Below, piece after piece: positions 1-10,700 of a DNA stretch of 64,000 nucleotides; the first letter of the stretch is position 1, and each line of letters begins with the position of its first letter. The DNA is taken from contig CALZFC010000026.1 of the NCBI GenBank assembly GCA_945643635.1, forward strand, positions 558,001 through 622,000. The letters are read 5' to 3'. The notes under the pieces were generated by a model. It was not told where the DNA came from, did no database searches, and saw only the letters and a program-made list of their open reading frames with translations. The position numbers and the translations under genes are program-made. Source of the DNA: Allodiplogaster sudhausi. Taxonomy: Eukaryota; Nematoda; Chromadorea; Rhabditida; Diplogasteridae.

Positions 1-440
1 TATTATTCGGCCGAGCTAAGAAATTTCGCTCATCTCGAAGGAGGTATATCCAAGTGTACGCAAGCTGATAGCCACTGCTTTCTCCACGAGAAATCATCAC
101 TGCGGCAACGGACAAAGCGCCAGTTCATCGGAACTCATGATATGAAGTTCGCGATTTTTTTTTACGTATTGCAGTTGATAGTTTACATTTTGTTTAAATA
201 TGCGTTGCTATTTTAATTGCGCCACCGCTTCAAGCTGTAGAGCGAAGGCAGCCAAAAAGCAGTGACTGTAGGAGCACAACCTATGGTTCCTTAGGGACTA
301 ACAATAAGCTGATTTCATTAGGGAAAATTCACTATTTGTTTTGTTTTATTAATGATGTCCTATTATACGGCAGATGCTATTACCTTTCATTCTGTAAACT
401 TTACATCACTCATTCTTTAATTCCTCTTAAAGGAGGGCGA
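1..440. other. No recognisable gene
   Basis: AT-rich sequence with only short open frames. It lies beyond the protease end of the Maverick and would be expected to hold the element's terminal inverted repeat. I could not match it by eye to the sequence beyond the polymerase end (13.5-15.5 kb), so no terminal repeat is claimed. Confidence 0.5.
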
Positions 441-551
441 TCACCGAAAAGTCATTGCCGATTTATGAAACATCTTAGCTATTTTCGAATAGTCTCGGGC
501 ATGAGGAAAAATAAAAAGCAAATGAAAAAGCACAAAAAAGGTTCCATATTC
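441..551 (-). pseudogene. Probable C-terminal relic of the Maverick protease
   Basis: This open stretch reads EYGTFFVLF, then RDYSKIAKMF about 20 residues from its end. It resembles the last part of adenain-family cysteine proteases, where a CG-x-F/Y-C-hydrophobic segment is followed by an amphipathic helix. The position expected to be the catalytic Cys is Tyr (codon at about 546-548). It lies on the same strand as the protease N-terminal part and about 590 bp beyond where that frame stops, so the two look like halves separated by an insertion. The match is short and made by eye. Confidence 0.45.
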
Positions 552-760
552 AAGTATAAGATACTTGAAAATACAAATTTTGAATGAATTTGTGATTGGT
601 GTCAGTGCAAAAATGGCACTCGATGGTAGATTAACGGCCACGTTCCCATCCCGGGAAGATTAAATTTACAAATATTTCAAGACATTTTTTGGTTTATGCT
701 TTACCACCTTTCTTATGTGAATTTTCTTTAGTAAACTAAAGAATTTTAGGCAAAACAGTC

Positions 761-1137
761 TGTAAGTGATCGTAAGTGATCACATGCATGTACATATGTA
801 TATCTCTTTCCTTAGTCCGTTTGTTCTTGTTGACTAACGCCTTGCTAAATTTCCTCTTTATAGTTTCTAGTTGTTAAGCCCGCCCCTTTATCTCGCCGGT
901 ACTTAATCCCCCGGAGCTATGTATTCAGGGGGATTTGCCTAGTCCCGGAGGGGACCCGCACTATGCCGGTCTCCGCTGCCCTTTTGTCCCGAGTCGCCGT
1001 CTCCTCCTCTCCCCTCTCTCTTTCTGTTCGTCTCAACCTAATAAAGAATCTTCTCTGAATCCTGCCTGTGCGACCTACGCTGAAGAATGAATCTGGAGAG
1101 AGCAACCGGGGTACGGAGCTATTAATGGCCCGTACTC
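761..1137 (+). mobile_element. Possible solo-LTR-like insertion splitting the protease gene
   Basis: This segment separates the two protease pieces. It contains a GC-rich middle, a CT-rich run, an AATAAA at about 1040 some 95 bases before its end, and starts with a doubled GTAAGTGATC, all reminiscent of an LTR read on the plus strand. No target-site duplication or clean TG...CA ends could be defined, and no internal retroelement genes are present. It could also be unrelated spacer created by a deletion. Confidence 0.3.
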
Positions 1138-1452
1138 TTACTGTACTTTGAACCCTATGAGGAAAATATTGAACATGTGAAAATTGTTCAAGCCATTTGG
1201 TAAGTAATTCTGAGGGCTTATTGCAGTTGAATCATAGTATTCAGCAGAATTAGTAGCATTTACATATACGGCAACCCAGTGTTCACCTGTACTATGAGAA
1301 TCTCCTGTATTCCAAACAATACACAACGGTCTACGTTCTGGTAGGACAAGTTTTGTATCACAAGGGAAACTTCCAAGATAATAGACACGTGTTGTAGAAC
1401 AAGTTTCCAAGAAATTATTTATTTCTACATTTGTTAATGGGAAAATATTCAT
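1138..1452 (-). pseudogene. PRO: Maverick adenain-like cysteine protease, N-terminal two thirds
   Basis: Maverick proteases are ULP1/adenain-type enzymes (C5/C48 clan) thought to process capsid precursors. The visible part has the N-terminal helix, the catalytic His in GEHWVAVYV and the acidic residue in EYYDST. The frame stops at 1138, just where the family continues with the Gln of the oxyanion hole and the catalytic Cys. I start at the Met at 1452 (MNIFPLTN), the usual protease start, rather than 1500, because the PAZ-like gene upstream ends at 1475. As it stands the enzyme cannot be active. Confidence 0.8.
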
Positions 1453-1474
1453 TGCGCGAGAATATGATATACAA

Positions 1475-1916
1475 TCAAATTTCAAATGCAAGCAGCTCAA
1501 TTGGAAAAAGATTTCCGTTGGATGCCGATACCAGCGGCAGCTTCATCGCGCGCACTTGGACACCATGTTGACACGACATATAATCCTGAACAATATTTAT
1601 AATTATCAGATAAATGATAAATAGATATTCTAACCTTTAGCCAAACCTTGACAGGTCGCACACCTAATGTACTGTGACGACCTTCCACTGTCAATCTGAC
1701 AGTGATTCGAGTAGAAGCGTTGGTGTCGGGGACGATGCGAGCACGTTCCTACAGGAAATTGTTGGGGCCAAGATGAGAGGTAAATATGCGACGTCTTCGT
1801 AGTGTGCTATCAATGGTGTCAATTTCCGCGGCGGACAAAACGGTATCCTCCTCGATTCGAATTCCACATGTGAAGTAGATGAAGACGGAGAGTGGAACGC
1901 GACTCAGAAGAACCAT
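1475..1916 (-). pseudogene. PAZ-domain-like (Argonaute-derived) gene carried by the Maverick
   Basis: The ATG overlaps the major capsid stop in a TAATG. The frame runs about 130 codons with one in-frame TAG (1749-1751) and one canonical intron of about 50 bp near 1580-1630 (GTTAGA...TTCAG). Spliced, its second half resembles the end of an Argonaute PAZ domain: VKVWLKDYM, then HGVQV, then KLPLV, then NLFPIELL, equivalent to the YFK...Y-hydrophobic...P-x-LP...YLPLEL pattern of PAZ. The first half (EIDTIDSTL, then IFTSHLG) fits the linker and first PAZ strands. The TAG could be bypassed by an alternative 57-nt intron. PIWI, MID and N domains are absent. PAZ domains bind small-RNA 3' ends. I infer capture of a host fragment. 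Confidence 0.5.
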
Positions 1917-3211
1917 TATGCCTGTTGATCATTAAAAACGTTTTGAAAGTGATCAATTTGGTAAAGACCATCATATTCTGCATAAATCACGAGTTGAAGA
2001 CCATTGTCGGGTGTTTTCTCGGAAAAACGCATCGATAATTGTGTTGTACCACTGCGCACTAGTTCAAAGTCTGCGTTAGTGTCCGTTGATGAAAGATTAA
2101 ATGCAAATAGAGAAAAGCCTTTCTTGTACATTTTGTATCCTATTGCCAAGTCACGATTTTCACCAACAGCACCAATATTCTCGTAAAACATGACGAAAGC
2201 TTCAGCAAAAGAATTAGTTTTGAAATTTATCTTTTGAGGTTGCGCTGGAAAAGTTACAACACCAACATCTATACATACTTCCGAAATGTTAAAGATTTGG
2301 AAATTAAAGGGGGAATGTGAAACACTACCCTCATAGGCATTTTGGTCTATACAGCCAATAATAATACGGCGAGGAATTAAATCTGTAAAGATTGTAGAGA
2401 AGGGAAAATCAAAGCGACCACCCGGTACAGAGACAACGCGTACTCTGGTATGTCTATAGGGATATCGTTCAGGATAGGATAGGAGGGTTTGTTCAAGGGC
2501 AAGATTAACAGAACTGATCACATCAACAGCACGAATAAGAAGTTTCATAGAGACGACCTCAATTTTTGCACCATTAGGCGCTGCATCATGACTTTCTAGC
2601 ACAAAAGCATCGCTATTGCGATGGAAGGTAAACTGAACGTTTAAATGTGGTAATAGTAGTCCGTCAGTTGTGAAATGGTCAATATGAACAGGAGAAACAA
2701 TGTCCAACTCGCCCGTTGAAGAAATTGCGTCTAATCTACTCTTTTATCCCTTATTATCTGCACTGTCAAGACCAACATCATTGTCTTCAAAGTAACCAGC
2801 CGCTTGAAGTATTCCAAACTTTCGATCTGTACTATGTGTCAAAAGCGTCTCGAGGTACGCCTTGTATGCATACTGACTACATTCAAATATTTGTTGGTTA
2901 TTGATTTGCAAGTTGACTTGATCAAAAAAAGTTCCACCGATATAGTTTATTAACGCATACTTGGACACTTTTGTGGTATCATTATGAACAAGTTTTAGTT
3001 TAAAAGCAATGTAACACTTGCTAACCTGCAAGAAATGTCTCGAGTCAACAATGTTAAAAGTAAAAGGTCCAGTGTTGTTAATTGGTGTGCTTGTTGGAAT
3101 TGAAAGCCATCGAGCAGAATCAAAGGCAACTTGTGTTGAAGGAATGTCAAAAAGGGAAAGTTCACTACGTGTTGAGGGTGGTGATTTGGGATCTATTAGT
3201 TTACCAACCAT
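1916..3211 (-). pseudogene. MCP: Maverick major capsid protein, one nonsense codon
   Basis: This is the double-jelly-roll capsid protein of about 430 residues that would form hexon-like capsomers. The N-terminal part carries the family's STGPFTF-type start of the first jelly roll and a segment YKAYLETLL; the C-terminal part has PRRIIIGCID, SPFNFQIFN and LVIYAEYD, all typical of Polinton hexon-like proteins. The frame is continuous except for one in-frame TAA at 2744-2746, in the loop between the two jelly rolls. The ATG overlaps the stop of the pVI-like gene in a TAATG. The second part cannot be a separate gene because it has no ATG near its start. Confidence 0.9.
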
Positions 3212-3690
3212 TACGTAAATATATCACTGGGAAATTTGGGAACAACAGGTCGCGACCGACGTTTTCGAACGACTGAATGTCGTCCCTTTCTAGATGTCTT
3301 TCTTTTAGGTTTACATTTCTTTGTCTTTTTCTTTTGTGTCTTTCTTTTCTTTGAAATTTGTCGGCGGACACGAGAACCAGTACCACCTTGCAATGCAGAA
3401 GTAGCTCGATTAACAAGGGAACGATATGCTTGAAATCCATGTACACGAAAACTTTCTTCTAATGGTTTTCCGGATGAAATGTCGTCGACGACATTGGCAC
3501 TAGCGTTAAGTGCTTCAGTGAGGATTGATCGTCCGGCGCTACGAGTAAGCGGCAAAATGAAGTTAAAGAGTTTCGAGAGGACACCACCAACGCCACTAAG
3601 GAATACCACGGAAACCACTGCCACTTTGGCGTGCTTGTTCCAAGAAGACCGCATGCCAGTCAATGGAATTATTGGGGTCATAAGTGACAT
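3211..3690 (-). CDS. Maverick pVI-like minor capsid/core protein
   Basis: An intact 159-residue protein. A Gly/Val-rich amphipathic segment (SGVGGVLSKLFNFILPL, about residues 31-48) and a repeat-like helix with RSILTEALN resemble the Polinton/adenovirus pVI-type minor capsid protein. The C-terminal 50 residues are extremely Lys/Arg-rich (KKRKTQKKKTKK) and would bind DNA. It ends in DIFT, close to the usual DIF/DVF ending. It follows the penton gene by 12 bases and its stop overlaps the major capsid start. Confidence 0.8.
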   Translation of the reverse strand: MSLMTPIIPLTGMRSSWNKHAKVAVVSVVFLSGVGGVLSKLFNFILPLTRSAGRSILTEALNASANVVDDISSGKPLEESFRVHGFQAYRSLVNRATSALQGGTGSRVRRQISKKRKTQKKKTKKCKPKRKTSRKGRHSVVRKRRSRPVVPKFPSDIFT

Positions 3691-3702
3691 GCATTTTTCT
3701 TA

Positions 3703-4512
3703 TTATTGCAATCGGAAGGCGTGGCGACGTGAACGAAAGTGAAGTTGAATGCAAACGGTGCCAGAATGAAAGTTAACAACCTCGTCCTGATCGTTTTTTA
3801 TACTAATGTGAATCGAGTCAACGTATCGAGACTTTATTGGAAGGTATTGGGGGCGGAAAAAGGCAGAATAAACATTGTCACCAGGACTTTCTTCAACCGT
3901 AAGCACTTTAAGTAGAGGACTAAGAACGTTGGAAACAATTTGGTTTTCGATGATATTAGTGTAAATGTAAAATATATCTTTTGCAACGTGTACGGAATGT
4001 TTTCCGACATACTGTCCATCTGAATAGCCAACAAGTCTTGTGGCCAGACCAAGTAAATAGGCAATTTTTTTAGACATGCTAACTGCGTAAACGTCTTCAG
4101 GTTGTATGATGGTACACTTTCGTGTAATGCTATTGTATGTTATAAAGTCGTTGGTAATATCTTTCTTGGTGGTAAGGTTGTACGAGGTGGCTACTTCCAC
4201 ATTAATCAAAGAAATTAAATCGTCAACCTTTTCGTATGAATTCGGGGGGATGGTTACGACTGTGCGAATACTTTCACCCTTGTTTGTCTTATCGAAATAC
4301 TCTAGAATAATATTGTTCTCGTTAAAGTCGTCACTTTCTTGTTTTGTAGTAATTCTGTCGTATTTGTTGGGGTAAATAATTTCGGTCAGTGCAACCTCAT
4401 AGTCTGATTTAAAATGCAAAGGTGCAGGAAGACGAATACGAAAATCACCAATTTTATCACCTTCATGTGTATTGCTAATCAGGTAAACATAAAAGTCATC
4501 ATTGTTATTCAT
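3703..4512 (-). CDS. Maverick minor capsid (penton) protein
   Basis: An intact 269-residue protein with the typical Polinton penton opening: FYVYLISN near residue 7, then FRIRLPAPL and YEVALTEIIYP, which are the first strands of the single jelly roll. Later come PPNSYEKVDDL and a beta-rich C-terminus. Penton proteins occupy capsid vertices. It is the first gene of the penton-pVI-capsid-PAZ-protease block, and a 236-base spacer separates it from the integrase gene upstream, which is the likely promoter position for this block. Confidence 0.87.
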   Translation of the reverse strand: MNNNDDFYVYLISNTHEGDKIGDFRIRLPAPLHFKSDYEVALTEIIYPNKYDRITTKQESDDFNENNIILEYFDKTNKGESIRTVVTIPPNSYEKVDDLISLINVEVATSYNLTTKKDITNDFITYNSITRKCTIIQPEDVYAVSMSKKIAYLLGLATRLVGYSDGQYVGKHSVHVAKDIFYIYTNIIENQIVSNVLSPLLKVLTVEESPGDNVYSAFFRPQYLPIKSRYVDSIHISIKNDQDEVVNFHSGTVCIQLHFRSRRHAFRLQ

Positions 4513-4748
4513 TTTTTAGACGGGTGGCTGTGTATTATAACGTCGGCTTGGAATGGTCGGGGAAGGAAGAAGATAGCCAATACACGATGAAAGTGTTACA
4601 ATCCAAAGTTTATTGTCGTCGTTACATGTGTCAAAAGTAAGATTACACTAGAACAACTGTGTAAATAAGTATTACTTGTGCAATGTAGACAAACAGTGCA
4701 CGTGAACACGACACTTCACCACAATGCCACGAAGCACTTCTAGTTTCC
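4513..4748 (-). promoter_or_regulatory. Spacer before the structural gene block, with TATA-like and AATAAA motifs
   Basis: This is the largest gap inside the structural half of the element. On the minus strand it holds AATAAA at about 4609-4614, a possible poly(A) signal for the integrase, and TATAAT at 4534-4539, some 22 bases before the penton ATG. The TATA-like box is closer to the ATG than usual, so its role is uncertain. Confidence 0.3.
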
Positions 4749-5836
4749 TTAGGGGCGGGTGACAATTGTTCTAGCATGTTTTGCATCGATCCAAGAATCA
4801 AATGAAGGTGGGTAACCAAGCCAACGTACTAATATTTCCTTCTTGCCCGAACGTGTTCTTCTTGCAAGAACACGTTGAATTTTAAACTCGTCTTCCGCCG
4901 AAGTAATGTGTGAAACGAGTTCACGCTCGTAGACAATACTATCAATTTCCTCGCCGTTCAAATCTTCAATAATGTACGCGGGTGGGTCCTTGAACAGACA
5001 CTTTTTTATGCGGAATATTTCCAGTGTAAAAGTATTCTTATATCCCTTTGTAAAAGTACCGCGAAGACGAGAAAGACGCACAGTATCGCCTGGTGCGTAA
5101 CGATGCTTGGCTATGAGTTGTTTGTCCTGTGCATAAAGGGTTTGCCAAACAAATTCTGCATTTGTTGCATTTACGGACGAGGGTGCAATGCCACCAATAG
5201 AAGAAATTGGTGAATCGTTTAGTGCTTTGGTAGCATCTTGTAAAACATCCAGCCAGCGATATGTATTATGTTCGGAAAAATAACGGTATAGTCTTGTCTT
5301 TAGATTACGTATAGTATTTTCTGCAAGTGCACACTTTACATTATGGTTCTTTGGAATACGATGTTCAATTTCGTTTTGTGCTAACAAACGTTTAAAGTTG
5401 GAATTTAAAAATTCTTTCCCTGCATCAGTATAAAGACGAAAAGGGGACCGTCCAGAAGTTTTAACTATACGTTCGTAAGCCTTTGTTGTTTCAGCACCAC
5501 TTTTATTTAAAAGAGGTTCGCACATTACAAATCGAGATAGGACATCAACTACAACAAGAATGCAAGTATAGCCAGAATTGTGACGTTTAAGGTCGGCCAT
5601 TATGGCAAGATCTGCTTGGTGGTCGCTATCAATCCATGTACACTGTGTCTTACTTGTTTTTATTCGATTCAATCTGGGAAAATGAGTAGTATATGTAGAC
5701 TGTTTATGTAGAAACGCTTTAACGTCTCCAAGTTTAACTTTTAATCCTTTCTTTCGGGCAGCTTCATAAAGACGACGAACACCACTGTATCCGCCATAGC
5801 TACTAATGTCGGTATAAATTTTTTCTAGTTCTTCCA
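4749..5836 (-). CDS. INT: Maverick integrase with C-terminal chromodomain
   Basis: An rve-family integrase that would insert the element. I start at the Met at 5836 (MEELEKIYTD); upstream codons overlap the previous gene. Domains in order: N-terminal helical part with GGYSGVRRLYEAA; DDE core with first Asp in HQADLAIMADLK, second in LYTDAGKEF and Glu in LAENTIRNLK; an SH3-like region with YAPGDTVRLSR; and a chromodomain near the end (RRTRSGKKEILVRWLGY, then FDSWIDA). All three catalytic residues and the chromodomain aromatics are present, so it appears intact. The chromodomain may steer insertion to marked chromatin. Confidence 0.93.
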
Positions 5837-6592
5837 TTGTATTGCGTTGGCCAAATTGTAACTGCAAAGTTGGTGCCACGAAACTCGACAAGATCCGCAC
5901 GGGCACTATTACCCAACATTAAAGGTGAAAACTTGGTTCTTTTTAGGGCTGCCCCAAATTCTTTTGCGCCTTGAACCGGATCAGAACGTACGCCACTGAC
6001 TGGAAAAGTCTTCAATCAGTGAAGCTATATCGTACTCGTTTTGTCCAAGTGTAATCTTGTCTTTAACAACTGGGAATTCTGTGGAATTTGCAATTAAATG
6101 ATTGACAAGTGTTGCAGCCTTTCTCTTAAGTGTATCGTTTGAAAATTGAAGTGTCTTTAAGAAATTTTGTTCTGGTTGCGATGTCTGAGCTATTGAAGTC
6201 GTCTGTGGTTAAACATTTTGAGTTCCATTTGGTTGAACAACTTGTTTTACAGGCTGCACAGGAACAGGAGGTTGAGGAACATCTATAGATTTTTTTACAA
6301 TGGGAATGGCAGTTTGAAAACTATGTTCTGAACTAACTTTATCATCTTCACCTTGCCATGCAACATTTGTTTCAGGTCCTTCAGTATTTCCATGCACGTA
6401 TTGTGTAAGACGCTGTAGCAAAGCACGATATCTATGCATCTTTTCTTCAGCATCAAGAATACACGAAGATGCAAGAAGTGTATTCAATTCATTTTCAATA
6501 CTTTGAATAAAGTTTGGTTGTTGTTGTTGTTGTTGCATCATATTTGCAAGACGATCTTCAGAAACGAGCAATAATTTGTTAAATGAAGGCAT
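5803..6592 (-). pseudogene. Maverick Gln-rich coiled-coil protein, broken
   Basis: Starts MPSFNKLLLVSEDRL, the conserved opening of a small Polinton protein of unknown role, then a Gln run (MMQQQQQQ) and helical segments (EEKMHRYRALLQRL). It is broken by an in-frame TAA at 6209-6211; the same frame continues with TLKRKAATLVNHL and YDIASLIEDF. A further frame change near 5990 leads to a GAKEFGAALKR segment that ends inside the integrase start, so the true C-terminus is uncertain. Its start overlaps the end of the small hydrophobic gene. Function is unknown; a scaffold or minor virion role is only a guess. Confidence 0.65.
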
Positions 6593-6912
6593 TGGATAGA
6601 AAATTTGCGGCAACACCAGCAATTACAGGAATTAAAGGTGCAAAAAATCCTGTGAATTATATGCTGTTTTGCCAAGGGGACCGTTCGGGTATAGGCAATA
6701 CGTCGAATGTGTGCCACGTATGGCTTTAACTTCTTCTTTTGTGTCTTGGGTATATAGGCCGTACCGTGAAGAATATTACAAAGTGCCTCGACAATACAAA
6801 TGACTGTGTTAGCATCCACCTCATTAACATGACTTTCAAAATCTTTTGTTGATGCAAGAGAAGAAATCTTTTTTAAAACGTCCTTGTCCCACACAGCTTT
6901 TGCAGGATTCAT
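6579..6912 (-). pseudogene. Small Maverick protein with hydrophobic C-terminus, frameshifted
   Basis: Begins at the ATG overlapping the ATPase stop (ATGA). The first 80 residues are helical and basic (CIVEALCNILHG, then KKKLKPYVAHIRRIA), a pattern conserved in a short Polinton protein next to the ATPase. The frame is lost near 6655; one base over, it continues with PLIPVIAGVAANFL and a stop at 6579-6581, the family's usual hydrophobic tail. I infer a single-base indel. The role is unknown, perhaps a membrane-active or core protein. Confidence 0.7.
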
Positions 6913-7541
6913 TTTGCTGTATAGCAATAAACACGTTCCGTGTCGGGAAAGATACTTGTACGAAGACGAAATGCTACCTCTGTCGTCTTATGTAGGTCGA
7001 CAAAGAGGTAACTGTGTGCACTAGAAGTGGCGTCAGTGTAGGCTTCAATAAAAAATTGTCGGTTTGTAGAAAAAAGTTGGCTAGCAAGATTACGAATCAT
7101 CAACTGATCAGCATTGTTCTTAAATAGACAAAGGTAGCTAGAGTTTATGCGTAGTGTTCGAATAGTTTTCCCAAGGAATAGTGAATGAACTACACAAATT
7201 ACAGACATGTCAAAGTGATGTGAGGCAACCGTAAAAAGTTTTTCGGCATCAGGCCAACGTTCAAGTCTTACCATTAGATCGTCAAGAACAAGTAGTGCTT
7301 TTTCATTCTTCTTTTCCCTCAACATTTCAATGTCAGGGATGCCTTCATGCATTGTGACATGTGCAAGATTGGCAAACTCGTTATAACCAGTTCGGTATTC
7401 ATTGTAACAGAAAATAACATGTCCAGGCTTTACATTTTCATACACTTGTTCACTTGTTGTTATAATTCTATGAATTAAAGTGCTTTTTCCACATCCCGAA
7501 GGACCACATACAAGCATACACGAAGGCCAAGCAAGACACAT
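6909..7541 (-). CDS. ATP: Maverick genome-packaging ATPase
   Basis: A 210-residue FtsK/HerA-superfamily ATPase of the A32-like packaging group. It has Walker A GPSGCGKST at residues 12-20 and Walker B ALLVLDDLM near residue 85, followed by a sensor-like VICVVHSLF. Length is normal and no breaks are seen. The ATG at 7541 follows in-frame stops directly, so the start is secure. It would pump DNA into procapsids. The next gene starts within its stop codon. Confidence 0.93.
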   Translation of the reverse strand: MCLAWPSCMLVCGPSGCGKSTLIHRIITTSEQVYENVKPGHVIFCYNEYRTGYNEFANLAHVTMHEGIPDIEMLREKKNEKALLVLDDLMVRLERWPDAEKLFTVASHHFDMSVICVVHSLFLGKTIRTLRINSSYLCLFKNNADQLMIRNLASQLFSTNRQFFIEAYTDATSSAHSYLFVDLHKTTEVAFRLRTSIFPDTERVYCYTAK

Positions 7542-7752
7542 TTATCACAAGTTTGAAAAGTATTGTAAGAACAATGAAACTGTAATTTGACTTCTTTTTT
7601 CCAAGAACAACAACTGAAATCAAAATTATTCAAAGTACTGTTCACAATTCAAGACAGTCGAAAAAATTTTAAACGTACTGACAATTCACAACAAGTGACA
7701 ATGAAATTTTCTAGCAAAACTTCACAAGAAAAGGCAGAGAGTGATTGTTGCA

Positions 7753-10700
7753 CTACGTGCCTCGATACCCGTATGGGAACGTCCCATACGTCCCAAATGG
7801 AATGCGCCTCTTGTTGAACACGGGCTGAAAGAGCTTCTCGAAGGTCACGGTCTCGATACCGTGATCGCCGTCAATGGCGAAGCGCTCGTACGGGATGGGA
7901 ATCTTCTTCCATCCCGTACGATTCTTAAGGCGACGCACAAAGCGATGCATAGCTCTGAAATGGATCGCCGCCGCCGAGTCCCTCGTGACGGGGAAGCCTC
8001 TGCACTTGGCCTTTTCGTGCTCTTGCCGTCGGGCGTCTGCCATCGATAGGCATAAGCCTTGGGTCCCTGGGCGACGAATTCCACGAGGCGACCGCCTCCG
8101 AGCTCATCTGTGAGGTCGCCGAATAAGTCCCCTTCCAGCTCGGCCAACGGGTCGACTTCGTCCTCCTTGTGTAGATAGAGGACCGAGTCGGTGTCTGAAA
8201 GTAAAGTTTTAATTAAAACAAACTTGGTAAATAGAAAGAAACATTGATGGTAATAAAGTTATACTTACCGACATAGAGGAGCCTCTCTTCGGGGTGAGGA
8301 ATCCTCTGGATGATGTTCAGCAGGGTGCATCTGGCATAGGCAGTTGTCAAAACTGCCGACTTCAGACTCGTTGTCGGGAGAGGCTTCAGTGTTGCAGAAG
8401 TCGAAGACCGGAACGTGACTTGGAGCTTTCTGTCCCCGAGCAGACAGTAGTCGCGCACGTCCACGTCCGCATCATTCATGAGGCGGAAGAAGCGGCTCGG
8501 ATCGTCGACAATCTCCGTCTTCAGTCTGTCGTTCCTCTCTCCCAGCTTGCCCCACTGTAAATATGTGTTCATATAAAAAGAAAATAAAGTAATTCAATTA
8601 AAAAAAGTGCATTCAAAATGTAAAAAATAAATAATTCAAACTGACAAGCGAATTGGCCATCAGCTTAGAGACTTGTCTGGCCGCGGGATTGTGCGCAATC
8701 GATTCCGACTTCAAGCGGATTCCTTCTCTCTCCTCGAAGCGCTTGATGAACGCACTCTTCTTCTCTTCATTGTCCGCGGAAGCAGGCCAACCGGATGCTT
8801 CCTATAAAATATAATATTACATGAGACAAATAATCAAACAAAATAAAATATACCGTCTTTTTGCCGACCCACGTGTCCAAGTATTCGGACAGGACGCCGT
8901 GGGTGACTTCACCAGTGGCCGCGTTCCGCTCATAGAGCGACCACTTCTTGTAGTGGCGCGCCTAAATAAATAAAATTTACTGTTTTGTTTAATAAATAAA
9001 ATTTACTACTACCAAAATTTATTTAAAACGAACCGAGTGCATCTTCAGGATCTGGTATCCACACTTGAGCGCCTCGATGAGTTCGACGGTGGCGAAGGTG
9101 CCAACGAACTGCCTCTCCTTCTTGCTGTGCTGGCAGCCGAGAGTGTAAGGATCCATCCTCTCGGCGCATGCGGCACACAGAGGCATTACATTCTTGCCGC
9201 CAGAACGAAGCGCCAGAACAGGAACGAAGAGACGAGTCGGTGGCAGGACCTGATTACATACATTAATAAATGTGTTATTTAATAAATTTTCCACTTACGG
9301 TGCACTTGACGAATCCTTGAATCGTCAGCTCTTCTGGCTTCGTGATGGGCGTTTGGATCCTTGAGAAGTCCATCATCTTGCCTCTACCTACCGGGTACGG
9401 TCTGTACTTGTTCGTGTACGGGTACAGGCCTAAAGAAAATTTTAAATTATTTATTTAAATAAGTTTGAATTTATGTTTATTCTTAAAAATACTAACTGCA
9501 CACGTCGAGGTAGCGGATGGTGTAGCCGGGCTCAGGTTTCGCGTACATGCGGAACACCTCGCATCTGCCGCCAAAGAAGGCGTCGTACAGATTGAGAGGT
9601 TTCTGTAAATGTACATTTATTTTTATTAATCGAAATAAGTAAAAATTTCTAACCCCAATCTCGTAGTCTGCAAAGAATTGCCGCATCTTGTCGTCCTTCT
9701 TGAGCCTCTTCTCAATCTGGCATTCTCGAATGACAACAACCTTGTGCTTGCGACGGAGATGCTGGAGTCGCGCCTCATCTTCTTGACGGATGAGGGCTGC
9801 ACGTCGACCTCTCACCATCGTGTGGTCCGAATATCGGCATCGACAAGCATGCCAGTAACAGCCGTGGATCTAAACTATTTGTTGTAGCAAAGGAATTAGA
9901 AACATATACAAATGAACAAACTTATTATAAATAAACGTTAAATATACTTGTTTTATCAAAATTACAAATGTACCTCGATGATGAGATCCCTCTTGTTCGG
10001 CCTCTTGACGAATCCGTCGACGCGGTAGCGAGTTCCCTTGATTCTCTTCTCGCCACCGTGCTGCGCGTCACGGATTTGGACGCCCTTGGACTTCCTCAGG
10101 TAGCTAAAAGTAGAATATTGTTTGATGAATTAAAAAAAATTTATAAATTAATACTTACGCCAGCATCTTCAGAGCCAGTCGACTCTGCTTGTCCTCGGCG
10201 GTGATTGACTTCTCGACTGCCAGGAGGTCCTTCTTGAGGAACTTGCGGCGGAAGACACGCATGGCCGCACTAGCCGCAGTCACGCTCTCGTGAAAGACAT
10301 GAACGCCCGTGGCGCCAAAACACTCGGCATCGAATGTGCGAATGCCCTCGTGCAGGAGGACGACGTCAGAGAAGCAATAAGCTTCAATCTCCAGACGGAA
10401 GTCGAATGTAAACTCATTCTGCTCGTGCTTGCCGTGCCAATCGTCGAATGCGGTCCTCGCCTCATCCCGTATCGACTTGTAGCCAAAGTACTTCTTGTCC
10501 GGGATCTTGCCAACGTATTGGTAGTTGGCAGGGCGATTGAAGCGGTGCGGGAAGTAGCCCTAAATATTTAAAATAGTTTCTAAAAACATTATTTAACATA
10601 CCTTCTTGAATTCCTTGATTCCGAATGCCTTGGGGAACGAGGTGAGAGGCATGGCCAGGAAGCTCAGCGAGTCAACCATTCTGACGTTGTTGACCTCGAG

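Noticed and set aside
1497..1694. Separate 65-codon gene
   Set aside because: It is the PAZ-like frame reading through its intron.
2744..3211. Short capsid gene distinct from the frame at 1916-2707
   Set aside because: Both are in the same frame and together make one major capsid protein with a single TAA.
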